Notes: generated by a model from the sequence alone, not told the origin. Positions 18,638 through 27,915 are shown, numbered from the stretch's first letter. The stretch: DNA of 64,000 bases from [Bacillus] selenitireducens MLS10 (GCF_000093085.1 NC_014219.1:2472384-2536383), one strand, 5' to 3'. Translations and numbers: made by a program.

Positions 18638-19531
18638 TTACCCCTTTCGTTCTCCGATGTACGTGATTAATCCGTCCAATACAACCGGATTGAAATGACG
18701 AATTCTCTGAAGATTCATTCGGGCTTCATTTAAATGAATGTCCAGTTTTTTCTTTGCCCCGTCAAGCCCAAGAAGTGAAGGGTAGGTATTTTTATCATTC
18801 CCGGCATCACTCCCAACAGGCTTACCAATCTCTTCAACCGTCCCTTCAATATCAAGAAGATCATCCTTGATTTGAAAAGCAAGGCCCAGATGCTTACCGA
18901 GCAACGAGAGATACTTATTATCTTCTTCATTCAAACCTGCTATCTTTCCGCCGGCCATCAGTGAAACGGATAGCAGGTCTCCGGTTTTCCGATGATGAAT
19001 GGCTTCAAGTTCTTCTGCCGTTAACTCTTTCCCTTCGCCCTGCATATCCGAAACCTGTCCGCCAACCATCCCTTCAGGTCCGGCCGCGTCAGTTATGTCA
19101 GCAATCAAGGCCACTTTTAAATCCGCACTTAAATGCTCATCTTTACTGATCAGGTTAAAACTGTGAGTCAACAGTCCATCTCCGGCGAGTATGGCTATAT
19201 CTTCTCCATATACCTTGTGATTTGTCGGTTTTCCCCTTCGGAGATCATCATCATCCATCGCAGGCAGATCATCATGTATCAGTGAATAGGTATGGATCAG
19301 TTCGAGTGCCGCAGCCGTGCGGTAACCTGCTTCGAGAGGTTTTCCCGCTGCATGCAGGACAGAAAGAAGCAGCACCGGTCTGATCCGCTTGCCCCCTGCG
19401 TTAAGAGAATAAAGCATGGATTCTTTTAAAATATCCGGTGACTTCAAAGGGTTTAATAATAAAGGAAAACGGGCTTCCAGGATATTAATCTGTTCGGTTA
19501 GAAACTGTTGAAATTCAGGTTTACTATTCAC
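18638..19531 (-). CDS. ispA: Farnesyl (geranyl) diphosphate synthase IspA
   Basis: Trans-prenyltransferase that builds C15 diphosphate from IPP and DMAPP. First Asp-rich motif DDLPAMDDDDLRRGKPT and second DDLLDIEGT are intact. An in-frame ATG at 19582 overlaps xseB; the GTG at 19531 is preferred because GAGGAG precedes it and the product (297 residues) matches the B. subtilis length. It lies between xseB and OLE RNA. Confidence 0.93.
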   Translation of the reverse strand: MNSKPEFQQFLTEQINILEARFPLLLNPLKSPDILKESMLYSLNAGGKRIRPVLLLSVLHAAGKPLEAGYRTAAALELIHTYSLIHDDLPAMDDDDLRRGKPTNHKVYGEDIAILAGDGLLTHSFNLISKDEHLSADLKVALIADITDAAGPEGMVGGQVSDMQGEGKELTAEELEAIHHRKTGDLLSVSLMAGGKIAGLNEEDNKYLSLLGKHLGLAFQIKDDLLDIEGTVEEIGKPVGSDAGNDKNTYPSLLGLDGAKKKLDIHLNEARMNLQRIRHFNPVVLDGLITYIGERKG

Positions 19532-19535
19532 GAAA

Positions 19536-19772
19536 TTATGACTCCTCTTCAGGATTGAATTCACTTCGTCCGCCGTTTTCATCCAGTATTTCCGCCATTT
19601 TCGTTTCCACTTTCGTCAACCGAGAATGACAGTCATTTGACAAAGCAACCCCTTCTTGAAACATCGTAATCGCTTCTTCTAGAGGAACATCTCCCTGCTC
19701 AAGCTTTTGTACAATACGTTCAAGTTTTTGCATGGATTCTTCGAAAGTCGGCTCCTTTTCTTCCTCACTCAT
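19536..19772 (-). CDS. xseB: Exodeoxyribonuclease VII small subunit
   Basis: 78 residues with the family pattern FEESMQKLERIVQKLEQGDVPLEEAITMFQEG and a short acidic tail. Forms a complex with XseA that degrades single-stranded DNA. Its start overlaps the xseA stop by 4 bases (ATGA), showing translational coupling. Confidence 0.94.
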   Translation of the reverse strand: MSEEEKEPTFEESMQKLERIVQKLEQGDVPLEEAITMFQEGVALSNDCHSRLTKVETKMAEILDENGGRSEFNPEEES

Positions 19773-21133
19773 TCTGATTCCTCCTCAATGCGTTTGACAC
19801 GTTTTTTTGCTTTGACTTCACCGTTCAGTTCGCCGTCCTGCAAGCGTACAGTGAAACCGTCACCTTCGTTAAGCTGATCGATCTCTTTGACAAGGTTCCC
19901 ATTTTGATCATACGTGAGGCTGTAGCCTTTTGCCATCAACTTCAACGGACTGAGTAAATCGAGCTTCGATGCCAAGAGCTGCAGTGCTTGTCTCACTGAA
20001 TTGGATTGATCTGTCATCGCATCAACCAACGCTTTTTTCGACCGCTCAAGATTGATCCGTTCCTGATCGATTCTACGGGCAGGGTGCTGCACATACAGTC
20101 TGCCATACAAATATCTGACGGCTTCCTGATGAACATCGATCTTCCGATCCGTTGCTGCATGCAGACGGTCAAGCAAACGGTCAAGATCCTGTTCTTTCTG
20201 CTCAATCAATTGTTTTGGGTACCTGAAAGCATAAGATGCCATCAGTCGCTGAAGGCGCGTCTGTTCCCGTGTCACCATCTGATTAAACGAATGTCTGAGC
20301 CGTTTCTTTCTGTCAATCAGCCAGTCGATCATTTCCTGCTGATCCGGTACCGCAAGCTCAGCAGCCGCGGTTGGGGTCGCAGCTCGCAGGTCCGCAACGA
20401 AATCACTGATCGTCACATCGGTTTCATGACCAACTGCGGAAATAACAGGTATCGTGCAGGAAAAAATCGCTCTGGCAACGGACTCTTCATTAAATGCCCA
20501 AAGTTCTTCAAGAGAACCACCGCCTCGCCCGACAATCAGGACATCAAAAGAACCCTCTTCCTCTGCCTGACGGATCGCTTTCACGATCGTTGGCGCAGCC
20601 GACTCCCCTTGAACCTGCACAGGCAACAGCGTCACACTGGCAACCGGGTAACGGCGGTTCAGCGTCGTGATCATATCCCTGACAGCTGCACCGGTAGGTG
20701 AGGTAACAACTGCAATCCGTTTAGGTGTTCGGGGGATCCGTTTTTTTGATTCTTGGCTGAAAAGACCCTCGCGATCGAGCTTTTCTTTTAGCTCTTCAAA
20801 GGCCAAATACAAATTCCCGATACCATCAGGCTGCATTTCTTTCACATAGAGCTGGTACTGACCATATGGTTCATATACAGAGACCTGACCTCGAATAAGG
20901 ACACTCATGCCGTTCTCAGGGGTGAATTTCAAATACCGGTTACTCCCGGCGAACATGACAGATTGAATACGGGAGCCGGCATCCTTCAGAGTAAAATACA
21001 TATGTCCTCTGGAATGGTGTTTAAAATTCGAGATTTCTGCACGTAGCCAGACATTTTGAAGATCAGGTGCTGTATCAAACTTCTCTTTAATTGTTTTCGT
21101 CAGCTCTGTGACACTCCAAAATTCCTGGTTCAT
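19769..21133 (-). CDS. xseA: Exodeoxyribonuclease VII large subunit
   Basis: N-terminal OB-fold DNA-binding domain (about 1-105; VWLRAEISNFKHHSRGHMYFTLKD), catalytic domain (about 125-320; VVTSPTGAAVRDMI, GRGGGSLEELWAFN, SAVGHETDVTISDFVADLRAATPTAAAE) and a C-terminal coiled coil. 454 residues, normal. Follows folD by 16 bases. Confidence 0.95.
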   Translation of the reverse strand: MNQEFWSVTELTKTIKEKFDTAPDLQNVWLRAEISNFKHHSRGHMYFTLKDAGSRIQSVMFAGSNRYLKFTPENGMSVLIRGQVSVYEPYGQYQLYVKEMQPDGIGNLYLAFEELKEKLDREGLFSQESKKRIPRTPKRIAVVTSPTGAAVRDMITTLNRRYPVASVTLLPVQVQGESAAPTIVKAIRQAEEEGSFDVLIVGRGGGSLEELWAFNEESVARAIFSCTIPVISAVGHETDVTISDFVADLRAATPTAAAELAVPDQQEMIDWLIDRKKRLRHSFNQMVTREQTRLQRLMASYAFRYPKQLIEQKEQDLDRLLDRLHAATDRKIDVHQEAVRYLYGRLYVQHPARRIDQERINLERSKKALVDAMTDQSNSVRQALQLLASKLDLLSPLKLMAKGYSLTYDQNGNLVKEIDQLNEGDGFTVRLQDGELNGEVKAKKRVKRIEEESE

Positions 21134-21149
21134 GACAAGCGCCCCTTTA

Positions 21150-22013
21150 TTAAAATCCGTTCAGATTATGTTTCCATTTTGCAGATAGAATCGTGTTATG
21201 AAGAAGCATGGTGATGGTCATTGGACCAACACCTCCAGGTACCGGCGTGAGGTAAGACGCTTTTTGTTCCGCACTCGCAAAGTCGACATCCCCGGTCAAT
21301 TTGCCCTCTTTGTTCCGATTAACACCCACGTCTATGACAACAGCACCTTCCTTGATATCATCTCCGGCGATAAAATGTTCACGGCCTACAGCAACGATCA
21401 ATATATCCGCCGATCGCGTATACTCCTGCATATTCTTTGTTCTCGAATGGCAATATGTAACCGTCGCATGCTCATTCAGCAAAAGTTGTCCGACCGGTTT
21501 GCCGACGATATTGCTGCGGCCGACAACGACGACATGTTTTCCCTGAATGTCGATGTTTTTGGATTTGATCATTTCAACGATTCCAAACGGGGTACATGGC
21601 AAGAATGCCTGCTGACCGGTCATCATGCGTCCAATGTTAATCGGATGGAATCCGTCAACATCTTTTTCAGGATCAATTGTCTCGATTACCTTCTTTTCAG
21701 AAATGTGATCCGGCAGAGGCAACTGAACGAGTATGCCATGAATATGATCAGCTTTATTCAGATTTTCGATTTTCGTAAGCAGTTCTTCTTCTGAGATGGA
21801 TGTTGTTACGTGGTCCATTTCAGAGAGGATGCCCGTTTCCTCACAGGCTTTCTGTTTCGCTTTGACATAGGACTGACTTGCCGGGTCTTCCCCAACCAGA
21901 ATAACAGCTAATCCGGGTACAATTCCGGATTCCTTTAATCTCGCTGTTTCTTTCTTCATTTCTTCTCTCTTCGACTTCGCAAGTTCTTTGCCTGAAATAA
22001 TTTCCGCTGACAT
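21150..22013 (-). CDS. folD: Bifunctional methylenetetrahydrofolate dehydrogenase/cyclohydrolase FolD
   Basis: NADP-dependent enzyme that interconverts 5,10-methylene- and 10-formyl-THF. Motifs: SYVKAKQKACEETGI (catalytic lysine), GILVQLPLPDHI, and the Rossmann segment VVVGRSNIVGKPVGQLLL; the C-terminal LTPVPGGVGPMT is intact. The ATG at 22013 with GGAGGGG upstream is chosen over 22049, giving 287 residues. It acts on the same folate pool as the gcv operon and yqgN later in the window. Confidence 0.94.
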   Translation of the reverse strand: MSAEIISGKELAKSKREEMKKETARLKESGIVPGLAVILVGEDPASQSYVKAKQKACEETGILSEMDHVTTSISEEELLTKIENLNKADHIHGILVQLPLPDHISEKKVIETIDPEKDVDGFHPINIGRMMTGQQAFLPCTPFGIVEMIKSKNIDIQGKHVVVVGRSNIVGKPVGQLLLNEHATVTYCHSRTKNMQEYTRSADILIVAVGREHFIAGDDIKEGAVVIDVGVNRNKEGKLTGDVDFASAEQKASYLTPVPGGVGPMTITMLLHNTILSAKWKHNLNGF

Positions 22014-22055
22014 GTGCATCCCCTCCTGAATTTCTCCATGTATTTTCAACGATTA

Positions 22056-22460
22056 TCAATCGTTGACTTCGAGTTTTTTTGCTGCATTGGACAGAACTCC
22101 ATTGACAAATTTCCCTGATTCTTCGTCTCCTGAAAATCCTCTCGCAAGGTCAATCGCCTCATTGATTGCAACACTGACCGGCACATCATCCGAGTGGATC
22201 ATTTCATACATCGCGATCCTCATGATGGCCCTGTCCACTCTTGCAAGACGGCTCAACTGCCAGTTGTCCATCGAATCCTGGATCTTGATATCCAGTTCAT
22301 CCATCTCTTCCAATACGCGCTCAACGAGTGTTAATAAATACGGATCCATGCTCTCGTTTTCCTCGAGAACGGTTTTTATCGCTTCTTCAGGATTCACCCC
22401 TGTCATTTCCACTTGATAAAGGGCCTGAATGGCCTTGATTCTTGCTACTCTGCGTTTCAT
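22056..22460 (-). CDS. nusB: Transcription antitermination factor NusB
   Basis: All-helical RNA-binding protein that, with NusE, helps rRNA transcription. N-terminal KRRVARIKAIQALYQVEM and C-terminal VAINEAIDLARGFSGDEESGKFVNGVL are typical. The start at 22460 has AAGGAG 8 bases before it; an upstream ATG at 22490 has none. 134 residues. First gene of the operon through tlyA. Confidence 0.93.
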   Translation of the reverse strand: MKRRVARIKAIQALYQVEMTGVNPEEAIKTVLEENESMDPYLLTLVERVLEEMDELDIKIQDSMDNWQLSRLARVDRAIMRIAMYEMIHSDDVPVSVAINEAIDLARGFSGDEESGKFVNGVLSNAAKKLEVND

Positions 22461-22532
22461 ATAAGCGCTCCTTTTCATCTGAATATCCATCTATGATCAT
22501 AGCATAACTTGCGTCGTCGAAACAGCAACACA

Positions 22533-22564
22533 GCAGAAAAAAGACTGTTGCAATGTTATGCAAC
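22533..22564 (-). terminator. Terminator after the accBC-asp23 operon
   Basis: On the minus strand GACTGTTGCA pairs with TGCAACAGTC across a short loop and six T follow. It separates the asp23 gene from the nusB operon. Confidence 0.85.
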
Positions 22565-22580
22565 AGTCCATATCGCAGGG

Positions 22581-22988
22581 TTACTTTTTTTCGGAAGGTT
22601 CCGGTTCAACTTTTGTTTCAAACTGAACGCCCACTATGTGGATATCCACTTTGACGACATCAATCGCTGTCATGTTTTTTAATGTCTGCACAACATTCTC
22701 CTGCATTTTTTTCCCGACATCCGGAATGGAGACGCCATAGTTTGTAGCAATGAACAAATCGATGGATACACCTTCTTCTGTCATCTCCACTTTCACACCC
22801 TTACCGTGGGAACTCTTTCTGCCCAGGCGTTCAGCGACTCCCGATGCAAAATTCCCCCTCAATGCCGCAACGCCGTCAACTTCGGAAGCAGCGATCCCTG
22901 CAATGACTTCGATCACTTCCGGTGAAATTTCCACATTACCGAGATCTTCTTTATCTTCTGACATTGGGATTAAATGATTTTCATTCAT
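22581..22988 (-). CDS. yqhY: Asp23/Gls24 family protein (YqhY)
   Basis: 135 residues; the Asp23 domain reads EVIEVIAGIAASEVDGVAALRG...GVKVEMTEEGVSIDLFIATNYG...VQTLKNMTAIDVVKVDIHIVGV. Family members bind the membrane or AcpP-linked partners; YqhY, encoded with accBC in Firmicutes, is implicated in controlling acetyl-CoA carboxylase. The same linkage is kept here, 20 bases after accC. Confidence 0.9.
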   Translation of the reverse strand: MNENHLIPMSEDKEDLGNVEISPEVIEVIAGIAASEVDGVAALRGNFASGVAERLGRKSSHGKGVKVEMTEEGVSIDLFIATNYGVSIPDVGKKMQENVVQTLKNMTAIDVVKVDIHIVGVQFETKVEPEPSEKK

Positions 22989-23007
22989 AATAGATCCTCC
23001 TCTTTAC

Positions 23008-24369
23008 TCAATCTTGATCAGGGTCTTTCAATGAATATGTGTCCAAGAAGCCGGTATTGAAATCCCCTTTAACAAAAACAGGGTGATTCATCAGCTTCTG
23101 ATGAAATGGAATGGTTGTATGAACGCCTTCAATAATGAATTCATCAAGTGCACGTCGCATCTTCGACACTGCTTCTTCCCTTGTAGGAGCATAGGTAATC
23201 AGCTTGGCTACCATTGAGTCGTAAAACGGCACGATTGTATAACCCGGGTATACGGCGCTGTCAACACGGACACCAAATCCGCCCGGTGGCAAATACATGG
23301 TGACCTCACCCGGAGACGGCATGAACTGCTTGTCAGGATTTTCTGCGTTAATCCGGCATTCGATTGCCCATCCATTAAACACGACTTCATCTTGAGTATA
23401 GGAGAGCTTTTCTCCAGAAGCAACTAAAATTTGTTCTTTTATTAAATCAACTCCGGTAACCATCTCTGTTACCGGATGTTCCACTTGAATTCTCGTGTTC
23501 ATTTCCATGAAATAAAACTCATCTGTGTTGTGATCAAAAATAAATTCAATCGTGCCTGCCCCTGTATAGTCTACGGCTGCCGCAGCTTTTACAGCCGCTT
23601 GCCCCATTTTCTCGCGCACTGCTTTCGAAACCGCAGGTGACGGTGTCTCTTCGACCAATTTTTGAAGCCTCCGCTGGATCGTACAGTCCCGCTCCCCCAG
23701 ATGAATCACGTTGCCGAAGCGGTCCGCCATGACCTGAATTTCCACATGTCTAAAGTCTTCGATGTATTTTTCTAAATAGACACCTTCATTACCAAAATTG
23801 GCTTTGGCTTCTTTTTGCGTCACCGAGATCCCTTTTCGAAGCTCTGACTCATTTCGGGCCACACGGATTCCTTTACCCCCTCCACCGGCAGTAGCTTTAA
23901 TGATAACCGGATAACCGATGGATTCAGCAACTTCCACTCCCGCATCGACGGTTTCGACGATGCCGTCCGATCCCGGAACAACCGGAACGCCCGCCTGTTT
24001 CATCGTGGTTCTGGCCACATCTTTTGTTCCCATTTGGCTGATGGCCCATGCGCTCGGTCCAATGAACGTAATATTGCACGCTTCGCATATCTCGGCGAAA
24101 TCAGCATTTTCCGCGAGAAATCCGTAACCAGGGTGAATGCCCTCTACGCCCGTTAATGTCGCAACGCTCATAATATTCGTGATGTTCAGGTAACTCCCTG
24201 CTGATGATACCGGTCCGATACAGTACGCTTCGTCAGCAAGTTTGACATGCAGGGCTTCTTTATCTGCTTCGGAAAACACCGCAACAGTCTCAATCCCAAG
24301 CTCTTTGCAAGCCCGTATGACCCTGACAGCAATCTCTCCTCTGTTGGCAATCAGTATTTTTTTCAGCAT
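23008..24369 (-). CDS. accC: Acetyl-CoA carboxylase biotin carboxylase subunit
   Basis: ATP-grasp enzyme that carboxylates the biotin on AccB, the first committed step of fatty acid synthesis. N-terminal KKILIANRGEIAVRVIRA, ATP-binding loop KATAGGGGKGIR, HLGERDCTIQRR and EMNTRIQVEHPVTE are all present. Two alternative upstream starts exist (GTG 24378, ATG 24375); the ATG at 24369 gives the family N-terminus with AGGTGA nearby. 453 residues, normal. Confidence 0.94.
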   Translation of the reverse strand: MLKKILIANRGEIAVRVIRACKELGIETVAVFSEADKEALHVKLADEAYCIGPVSSAGSYLNITNIMSVATLTGVEGIHPGYGFLAENADFAEICEACNITFIGPSAWAISQMGTKDVARTTMKQAGVPVVPGSDGIVETVDAGVEVAESIGYPVIIKATAGGGGKGIRVARNESELRKGISVTQKEAKANFGNEGVYLEKYIEDFRHVEIQVMADRFGNVIHLGERDCTIQRRLQKLVEETPSPAVSKAVREKMGQAAVKAAAAVDYTGAGTIEFIFDHNTDEFYFMEMNTRIQVEHPVTEMVTGVDLIKEQILVASGEKLSYTQDEVVFNGWAIECRINAENPDKQFMPSPGEVTMYLPPGGFGVRVDSAVYPGYTIVPFYDSMVAKLITYAPTREEAVSKMRRALDEFIIEGVHTTIPFHQKLMNHPVFVKGDFNTGFLDTYSLKDPDQD

Positions 24370-24378
24370 CCTCATCAC

Positions 24379-24882
24379 CTACTCCGGTTTCACTAGGAAA
24401 AGCTCCTGTCCGTATTCGACAAGCTCTCCGTTCTCAACCAGTATTTCAACAATTTCTCCGTTGGCTTCAGCTTCAATCTCATTCATTAATTTCATCGCCT
24501 CGACAATGCAGACAACAGTATCAGCTTTTACCCGGTCCCCTTTTTGGACGTAAGGAGCCTCATCAGGTGATGGTGCTTCATAGAACGTTCCGACCATTGG
24601 TGAAGTGACGCTGACAAGTCCGCTTCTGTCTGGTTCGGAAGGTTCTGATACCTTAGCCGGTTCTGTGACCTGTTTCTGTTCAGGTTCAGTCGTCCTTGCA
24701 ACAGGTTCGCTATGTATCTTTTCTTCCGTCGGCGCCGGTGCAGGTGAGGCAACCGTCCTCGTGACTTCACCCTGATGTTTTCGCAACGTCACTTTGGAAC
24801 CGTTTTGCTCAAACTCAAATTCATCAATCGATGATTCATCAATTAACTTAATGAGTTCTCTGATTTCCTGGATTTTCAACAT
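24379..24882 (-). CDS. accB: Acetyl-CoA carboxylase biotin carboxyl carrier protein
   Basis: 167 residues. N-terminal helical segment (1-40), a Pro/Ala/Glu-rich linker (45-85) and a biotinyl domain (about 88-167) with the biotinylation motif EAMKLMNE, lysine at about 131. The start at 24882 follows GGAG with good spacing; a GTG at 24891 is inside the RBS. In endospore formers the spoIIIA operon lies immediately upstream; here it is missing and a group II intron begins 161 bases upstream. Confidence 0.94.
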   Translation of the reverse strand: MLKIQEIRELIKLIDESSIDEFEFEQNGSKVTLRKHQGEVTRTVASPAPAPTEEKIHSEPVARTTEPEQKQVTEPAKVSEPSEPDRSGLVSVTSPMVGTFYEAPSPDEAPYVQKGDRVKADTVVCIVEAMKLMNEIEAEANGEIVEILVENGELVEYGQELFLVKPE

Positions 24883-24961
24883 CGTTATCACTCCATTTCG
24901 TTAATATCCGCTGTATATACAGCATAATCGGTGGTATACGTCTTATTATCTGATAAATTCA

Positions 24962-24981
24962 ACTACGTATTAGGACGTAGT
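24962..24981 (-). promoter_or_regulatory. Inverted repeat in the accB upstream region
   Basis: A perfect 7-bp inverted repeat ACTACGT-N6-ACGTAGT lies about 80 bases before the accB start. A candidate promoter (TTGAAT, 18 bases, TATACC) begins right after it. It could be an operator for lipid control, but it does not fit the FapR consensus as I know it. Confidence 0.4.
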
Positions 24982-25042
24982 CATAATTATGCTACCGTAA
25001 TTACAGTGAAAAGAAAACCTATTTTTCGATTATTTTTTCAGA

Positions 25043-26849
25043 ATCGAGTAGGAGGGGCTTCACAGCCCCGACCTCTCACACCACCGTACGTACGGACCCG
25101 TATACGGCGGTTCAATAAGTTGAGTATGCATGCTCGTAGAGTTGACTCATGTCTTTGAGTCCCCACCCTGCGAGCTTTTCTATTTTGATGGCTTTGTGCA
25201 GTGTCTCGTTCTTGGAGGCACGCCAATAGCCTTTGCGAGTGTTTGCCATTTTCCAAGCTTCTTCGGTTTCAATGCCATACTTCATCAAATTCTTGTATCT
25301 CGTTTTAATTTTCTTCCACTGTTTCCAGATCAGTTGCCTCAGCCGATGGTGTAACCATTGCTTAATGCTGTTGATAAAGGATTTCATGTAACTGATGCCA
25401 TAGTAGTTGATCCAGCCGGTTGTCACCTGGTTAATCTTAAGAATAATGTAATCGAAGGAGTTCGCCTGGTTTCATTATTACTTTTGTGAATGCAAAACCC
25501 CAGAAACTTTCGTTTCGTTGGTGATCCTATAGCACTTTTCTCTTGGTTCACACTCAGTTTAAGTGTTCCCTCGAGGAAAGTTGTTGTGTTAAGGAGCACA
25601 CGCTCCGCAGCTCTGCGACTTTTAACGTAGATGCAAAAGTCATCTGCATATCTGACGAAACGGTGGCCTCTTCTTTCCAATTCCTTATCCAGTTCATGTA
25701 GGTAAACATTGCTGAGAATCGGTGATAAGTTGCCGCCTTGCGGTGCACCGTTTCTTGAAGATTCCCAGTTGTCCCCTATCATAATCCCGCTTTTAAGAAA
25801 CTTCCAGATCAGTTTCAAGATGATCGGATCCTGAATATATTGTTCAAGATAGTTCATCAGCTTTTGATGGGGAATCGTATCAAAATAACTTTTCAGATCG
25901 ATATCCACGACCATTTTGAATCCTTCATCATAATATTTTGCGGCTTGTTTAATCGCTTGTTTGGCATTTTTACCCGGTCTGAACCCATAACTGTTTGGAG
26001 AGAAGTGCGGATCTATTATCGGTTCAATAACTTGAAAAATCGCTTGCTGGACCATACGGTCCCGGACTGCCGGTATCCCCAATTTGCGTTTCTTTCCATT
26101 CTCTTTCGGAATCTCTACCCGTTTTACGGGCAAAGGTTGATATGTCCCTTTTTGGATTTTGGCTATCAATGGTTTCGCATATTGGTGAACATGTGCTTCA
26201 AGTTGGTCAACGGTCATCCCGTCGACCCCGGGGTTTCCTTTATTGGAAATCACCCGGTTCATCGCCAAATTCAGGTTATCCGGACAGACCACTCTGTCAA
26301 TTAATTGCATACCGCTTTTCGACTCCTTTCGTTGCCAGATTGCTACACGCTTCTGCATACTCTTACGCTTCCAGCGTATCCCTCTGCAGATAGCCGTCCG
26401 GAGACGTTTTCTGTGATTAAAGCAATCCTGTCAATTTCATTTGTCTCAAAGACGCTTATTGTTCGGTCCTTCATCCCCATGGGATTACTATGACCTCGGC
26501 TGACTTCTTACGATTCAGGAATCCATCTCTGAATTCCTTGTTCCTGTAGGATCTTCCATCCTTCTTGTCGGGAACCCTCGTAAGACCTCCCGGGGTAAGC
26601 ACTGTCTCCTTCGTCCTATCGCCGCCATATTTACACTGTGGGGTTCGGGCAGTATTGGACTTTATCTTGTATAGCAGACTCATCCGCCCCATTTGTGCCT
26701 GATATGGTTCGTGTTCCTCGGTACAGGAGTTTGTCGCCGGCTTCCTTCAGATTCCACCTCACGGTGGACACCCTTGCCATTGACTAGTGGTTCCTACTGC
26801 CAAGCCCACAGGAGACTTTCACTCCCAAGATACAGTGCATGCCCGGCAC
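25043..26849 (-). mobile_element. Group II intron (probably class C), about 1.8 kb
   Basis: On the minus strand the element begins near GTGCCGGGCATGCAC (26849 downward) with the structured 5' domain I, has a reverse transcriptase frame, and ends with a domain V/VI pair: ACCGCCGTATACGG...ACGTACGGTGGT, then a GC hairpin and CTCCTACTCGAT (25043-25115). The protein lacks an endonuclease domain, and the insertion point is 10 bases past a rho-independent terminator stem (26860-26884). Both are hallmarks of class C introns. The host frame is not interrupted. Boundaries are good to a few bases. Confidence 0.85.
25112..26358 (-). pseudogene. ltrA-like: Group II intron reverse transcriptase/maturase, broken by a deletion
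   Basis: The first frame (26358-25423, 311 residues) holds the RT domain with YADD (FVRYADDFCIYV), NGAPQGGNLSPIL and FRPGKNAKQAI. It ends with a false tail SITLFLRLTR. The next frame (to 25112) continues with NQVTTGWINYYGIS, the maturase (domain X) signature. Compared with intact relatives, some 20-30 residues around the RT/X junction are missing and the reading frame shifts at about 25430-25450. No endonuclease domain. The intron therefore probably cannot splice or move without help from another copy. Confidence 0.85.
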
Positions 26850-26859
26850 ACTATAACAA

Positions 26860-26886
26860 TACCCTTGTGCTTTTTACGCACAAGGG
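26860..26886 (-). terminator. Terminator used as group IIC intron target
   Basis: Perfect 10-bp stem ACCCTTGTGC/GCACAAGGGT with a GTAAAAA loop, then ATTGTTATAG. It ends the preceding small gene (26894-27280), and the intron starts about ten bases further on. Confidence 0.85.
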
Positions 26887-26893
26887 TATATGA

Positions 26894-27280
26894 TCATTCG
26901 GCAGTTTCTGAATTTTCATTCTCCAGATCAGTCTCTTCAGTTTCTTCGGTAACAGGGGATTCCACCTGTGTTTTGTATTCCCTGAAGATTGGAAAATCAG
27001 AGAGGTTCTCAGGAATTTTCCCCTTATCGAGCAAAATGATTTTTACCACATCTTTGTTTCGGGCCATGTGGTATTTTTCTCCATATTCATTTTGCGCAGT
27101 ATATCTTTTCAGGCTCAAATAATCCTCTTCCTGAATCGATACCGGCTCACCATCTCCAGCCTGTTCTTCACTTTGAATAAAGCCCACTTCAAATTCTACA
27201 ATTTGAATTTTGTCATTCTTAATGTTTCGTGTTTGTTCGAGGACTGCTTTCGCACCCTCAGTCAGTTCTGACCATTCCAT
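26894..27280 (-). CDS. Hypothetical acidic protein
   Basis: I do not recognise this gene. 128 residues from the ATG at 27280 (GGAG 9 bases before it). The first 100 residues look globular (NDKIQIVEFEVGFIQSEEQ; VVKIILLDKG); the last 30 are almost all acidic or polar (EETEETDLENENSE). No membrane span or known motif. It lies, with the next gene, where yqhV and spoIIIAA would be in spore formers, but shares no visible similarity with them. Confidence 0.6.
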   Translation of the reverse strand: MEWSELTEGAKAVLEQTRNIKNDKIQIVEFEVGFIQSEEQAGDGEPVSIQEEDYLSLKRYTAQNEYGEKYHMARNKDVVKIILLDKGKIPENLSDFPIFREYKTQVESPVTEETEETDLENENSETAE

Positions 27281-27420
27281 TTGCATTCGCTCCTTAATGA
27301 CACTGGTTCACATTCATTCGTATGACGATTCTTAGATCGATCATCTGAAAGGTGTGCGTTCAATAAGGTATTATACCATGATCACATGTAAAAATCATGA
27401 CAGGTCTGAAATCTGTACGG

Positions 27421-27834
27421 TCAGATTTGTAATTTTGTCTGTGAACGGATCACATTCATCAACTGCTCTTTGCTTTCTGTCCATTCTTCAAATGAATCCC
27501 GATCCGCACAAAACGAACTGATTTCTTTTCCCCCATCAAAGACGTTCACACAATAAAAATCATCCCAATGCCTGCTGTATGAAACCGTAATACCGTTATC
27601 CAGGGTGATGATTTCATCTCCTTTAATCCAGTCATCCGGATTCACCTGATCGAGATGGCTGTTAACAAGCTCGATCATCTCTTCGTCATCCCACTCATCA
27701 AACGCTTTCACATCCGTGCAAAATGAGCCCTTGGACGTGCCGTTTTGCATGACCTCAACGCAGACGACATATTCTGAAAACTTCTGGAAATTAGCAGTGA
27801 CTGTTTCTGAAATAGTAACTTGTTTTTCGTTCAC
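27421..27834 (-). CDS. Hypothetical protein with an internal duplication
   Basis: Unknown function. 137 residues from a GTG at 27834, which has AAGAGGTG as RBS; an ATG at 27876 lies inside the efp terminator. Two halves of about 50 residues resemble each other: FSEYVVCVEVMQNG...SFCTDVKAFDEW and WDDFYCVNVFDGG...SFCADRDSFEEW, each with two cysteines and an F-x-E/D-W motif. Acidic throughout. It lies between efp and the group II intron locus. Confidence 0.65.
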   Translation of the reverse strand: MNEKQVTISETVTANFQKFSEYVVCVEVMQNGTSKGSFCTDVKAFDEWDDEEMIELVNSHLDQVNPDDWIKGDEIITLDNGITVSYSRHWDDFYCVNVFDGGKEISSFCADRDSFEEWTESKEQLMNVIRSQTKLQI

Positions 27835-27863
27835 GTCAATCACCTCTTCAATTAGATTGTTAT

Positions 27864-27907
27864 TGTAAAAAAACACATCTGTAATGTTAGTAATTACAGA
27901 TGTGTTT
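27864..27907 (-). terminator. Terminator of the papA-efp unit
   Basis: A perfect 15-bp stem, AAACACATCTGTAAT/ATTACAGATGTGTTT, with a 7-base loop and seven T on the minus strand. It lies 9 bases past the efp stop. Confidence 0.9.
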
Positions 27908-27915
27908 CCACAAAA

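Noticed and set aside
18432-18698. 88-codon plus-strand frame between ispA and oapA
   Set aside because: It crosses the OLE RNA and the end of ispA on the opposite strand, has no RBS and odd composition.
24962-24981. FapR operator before accB
   Set aside because: The repeat arms differ from the FapR consensus as I know it.
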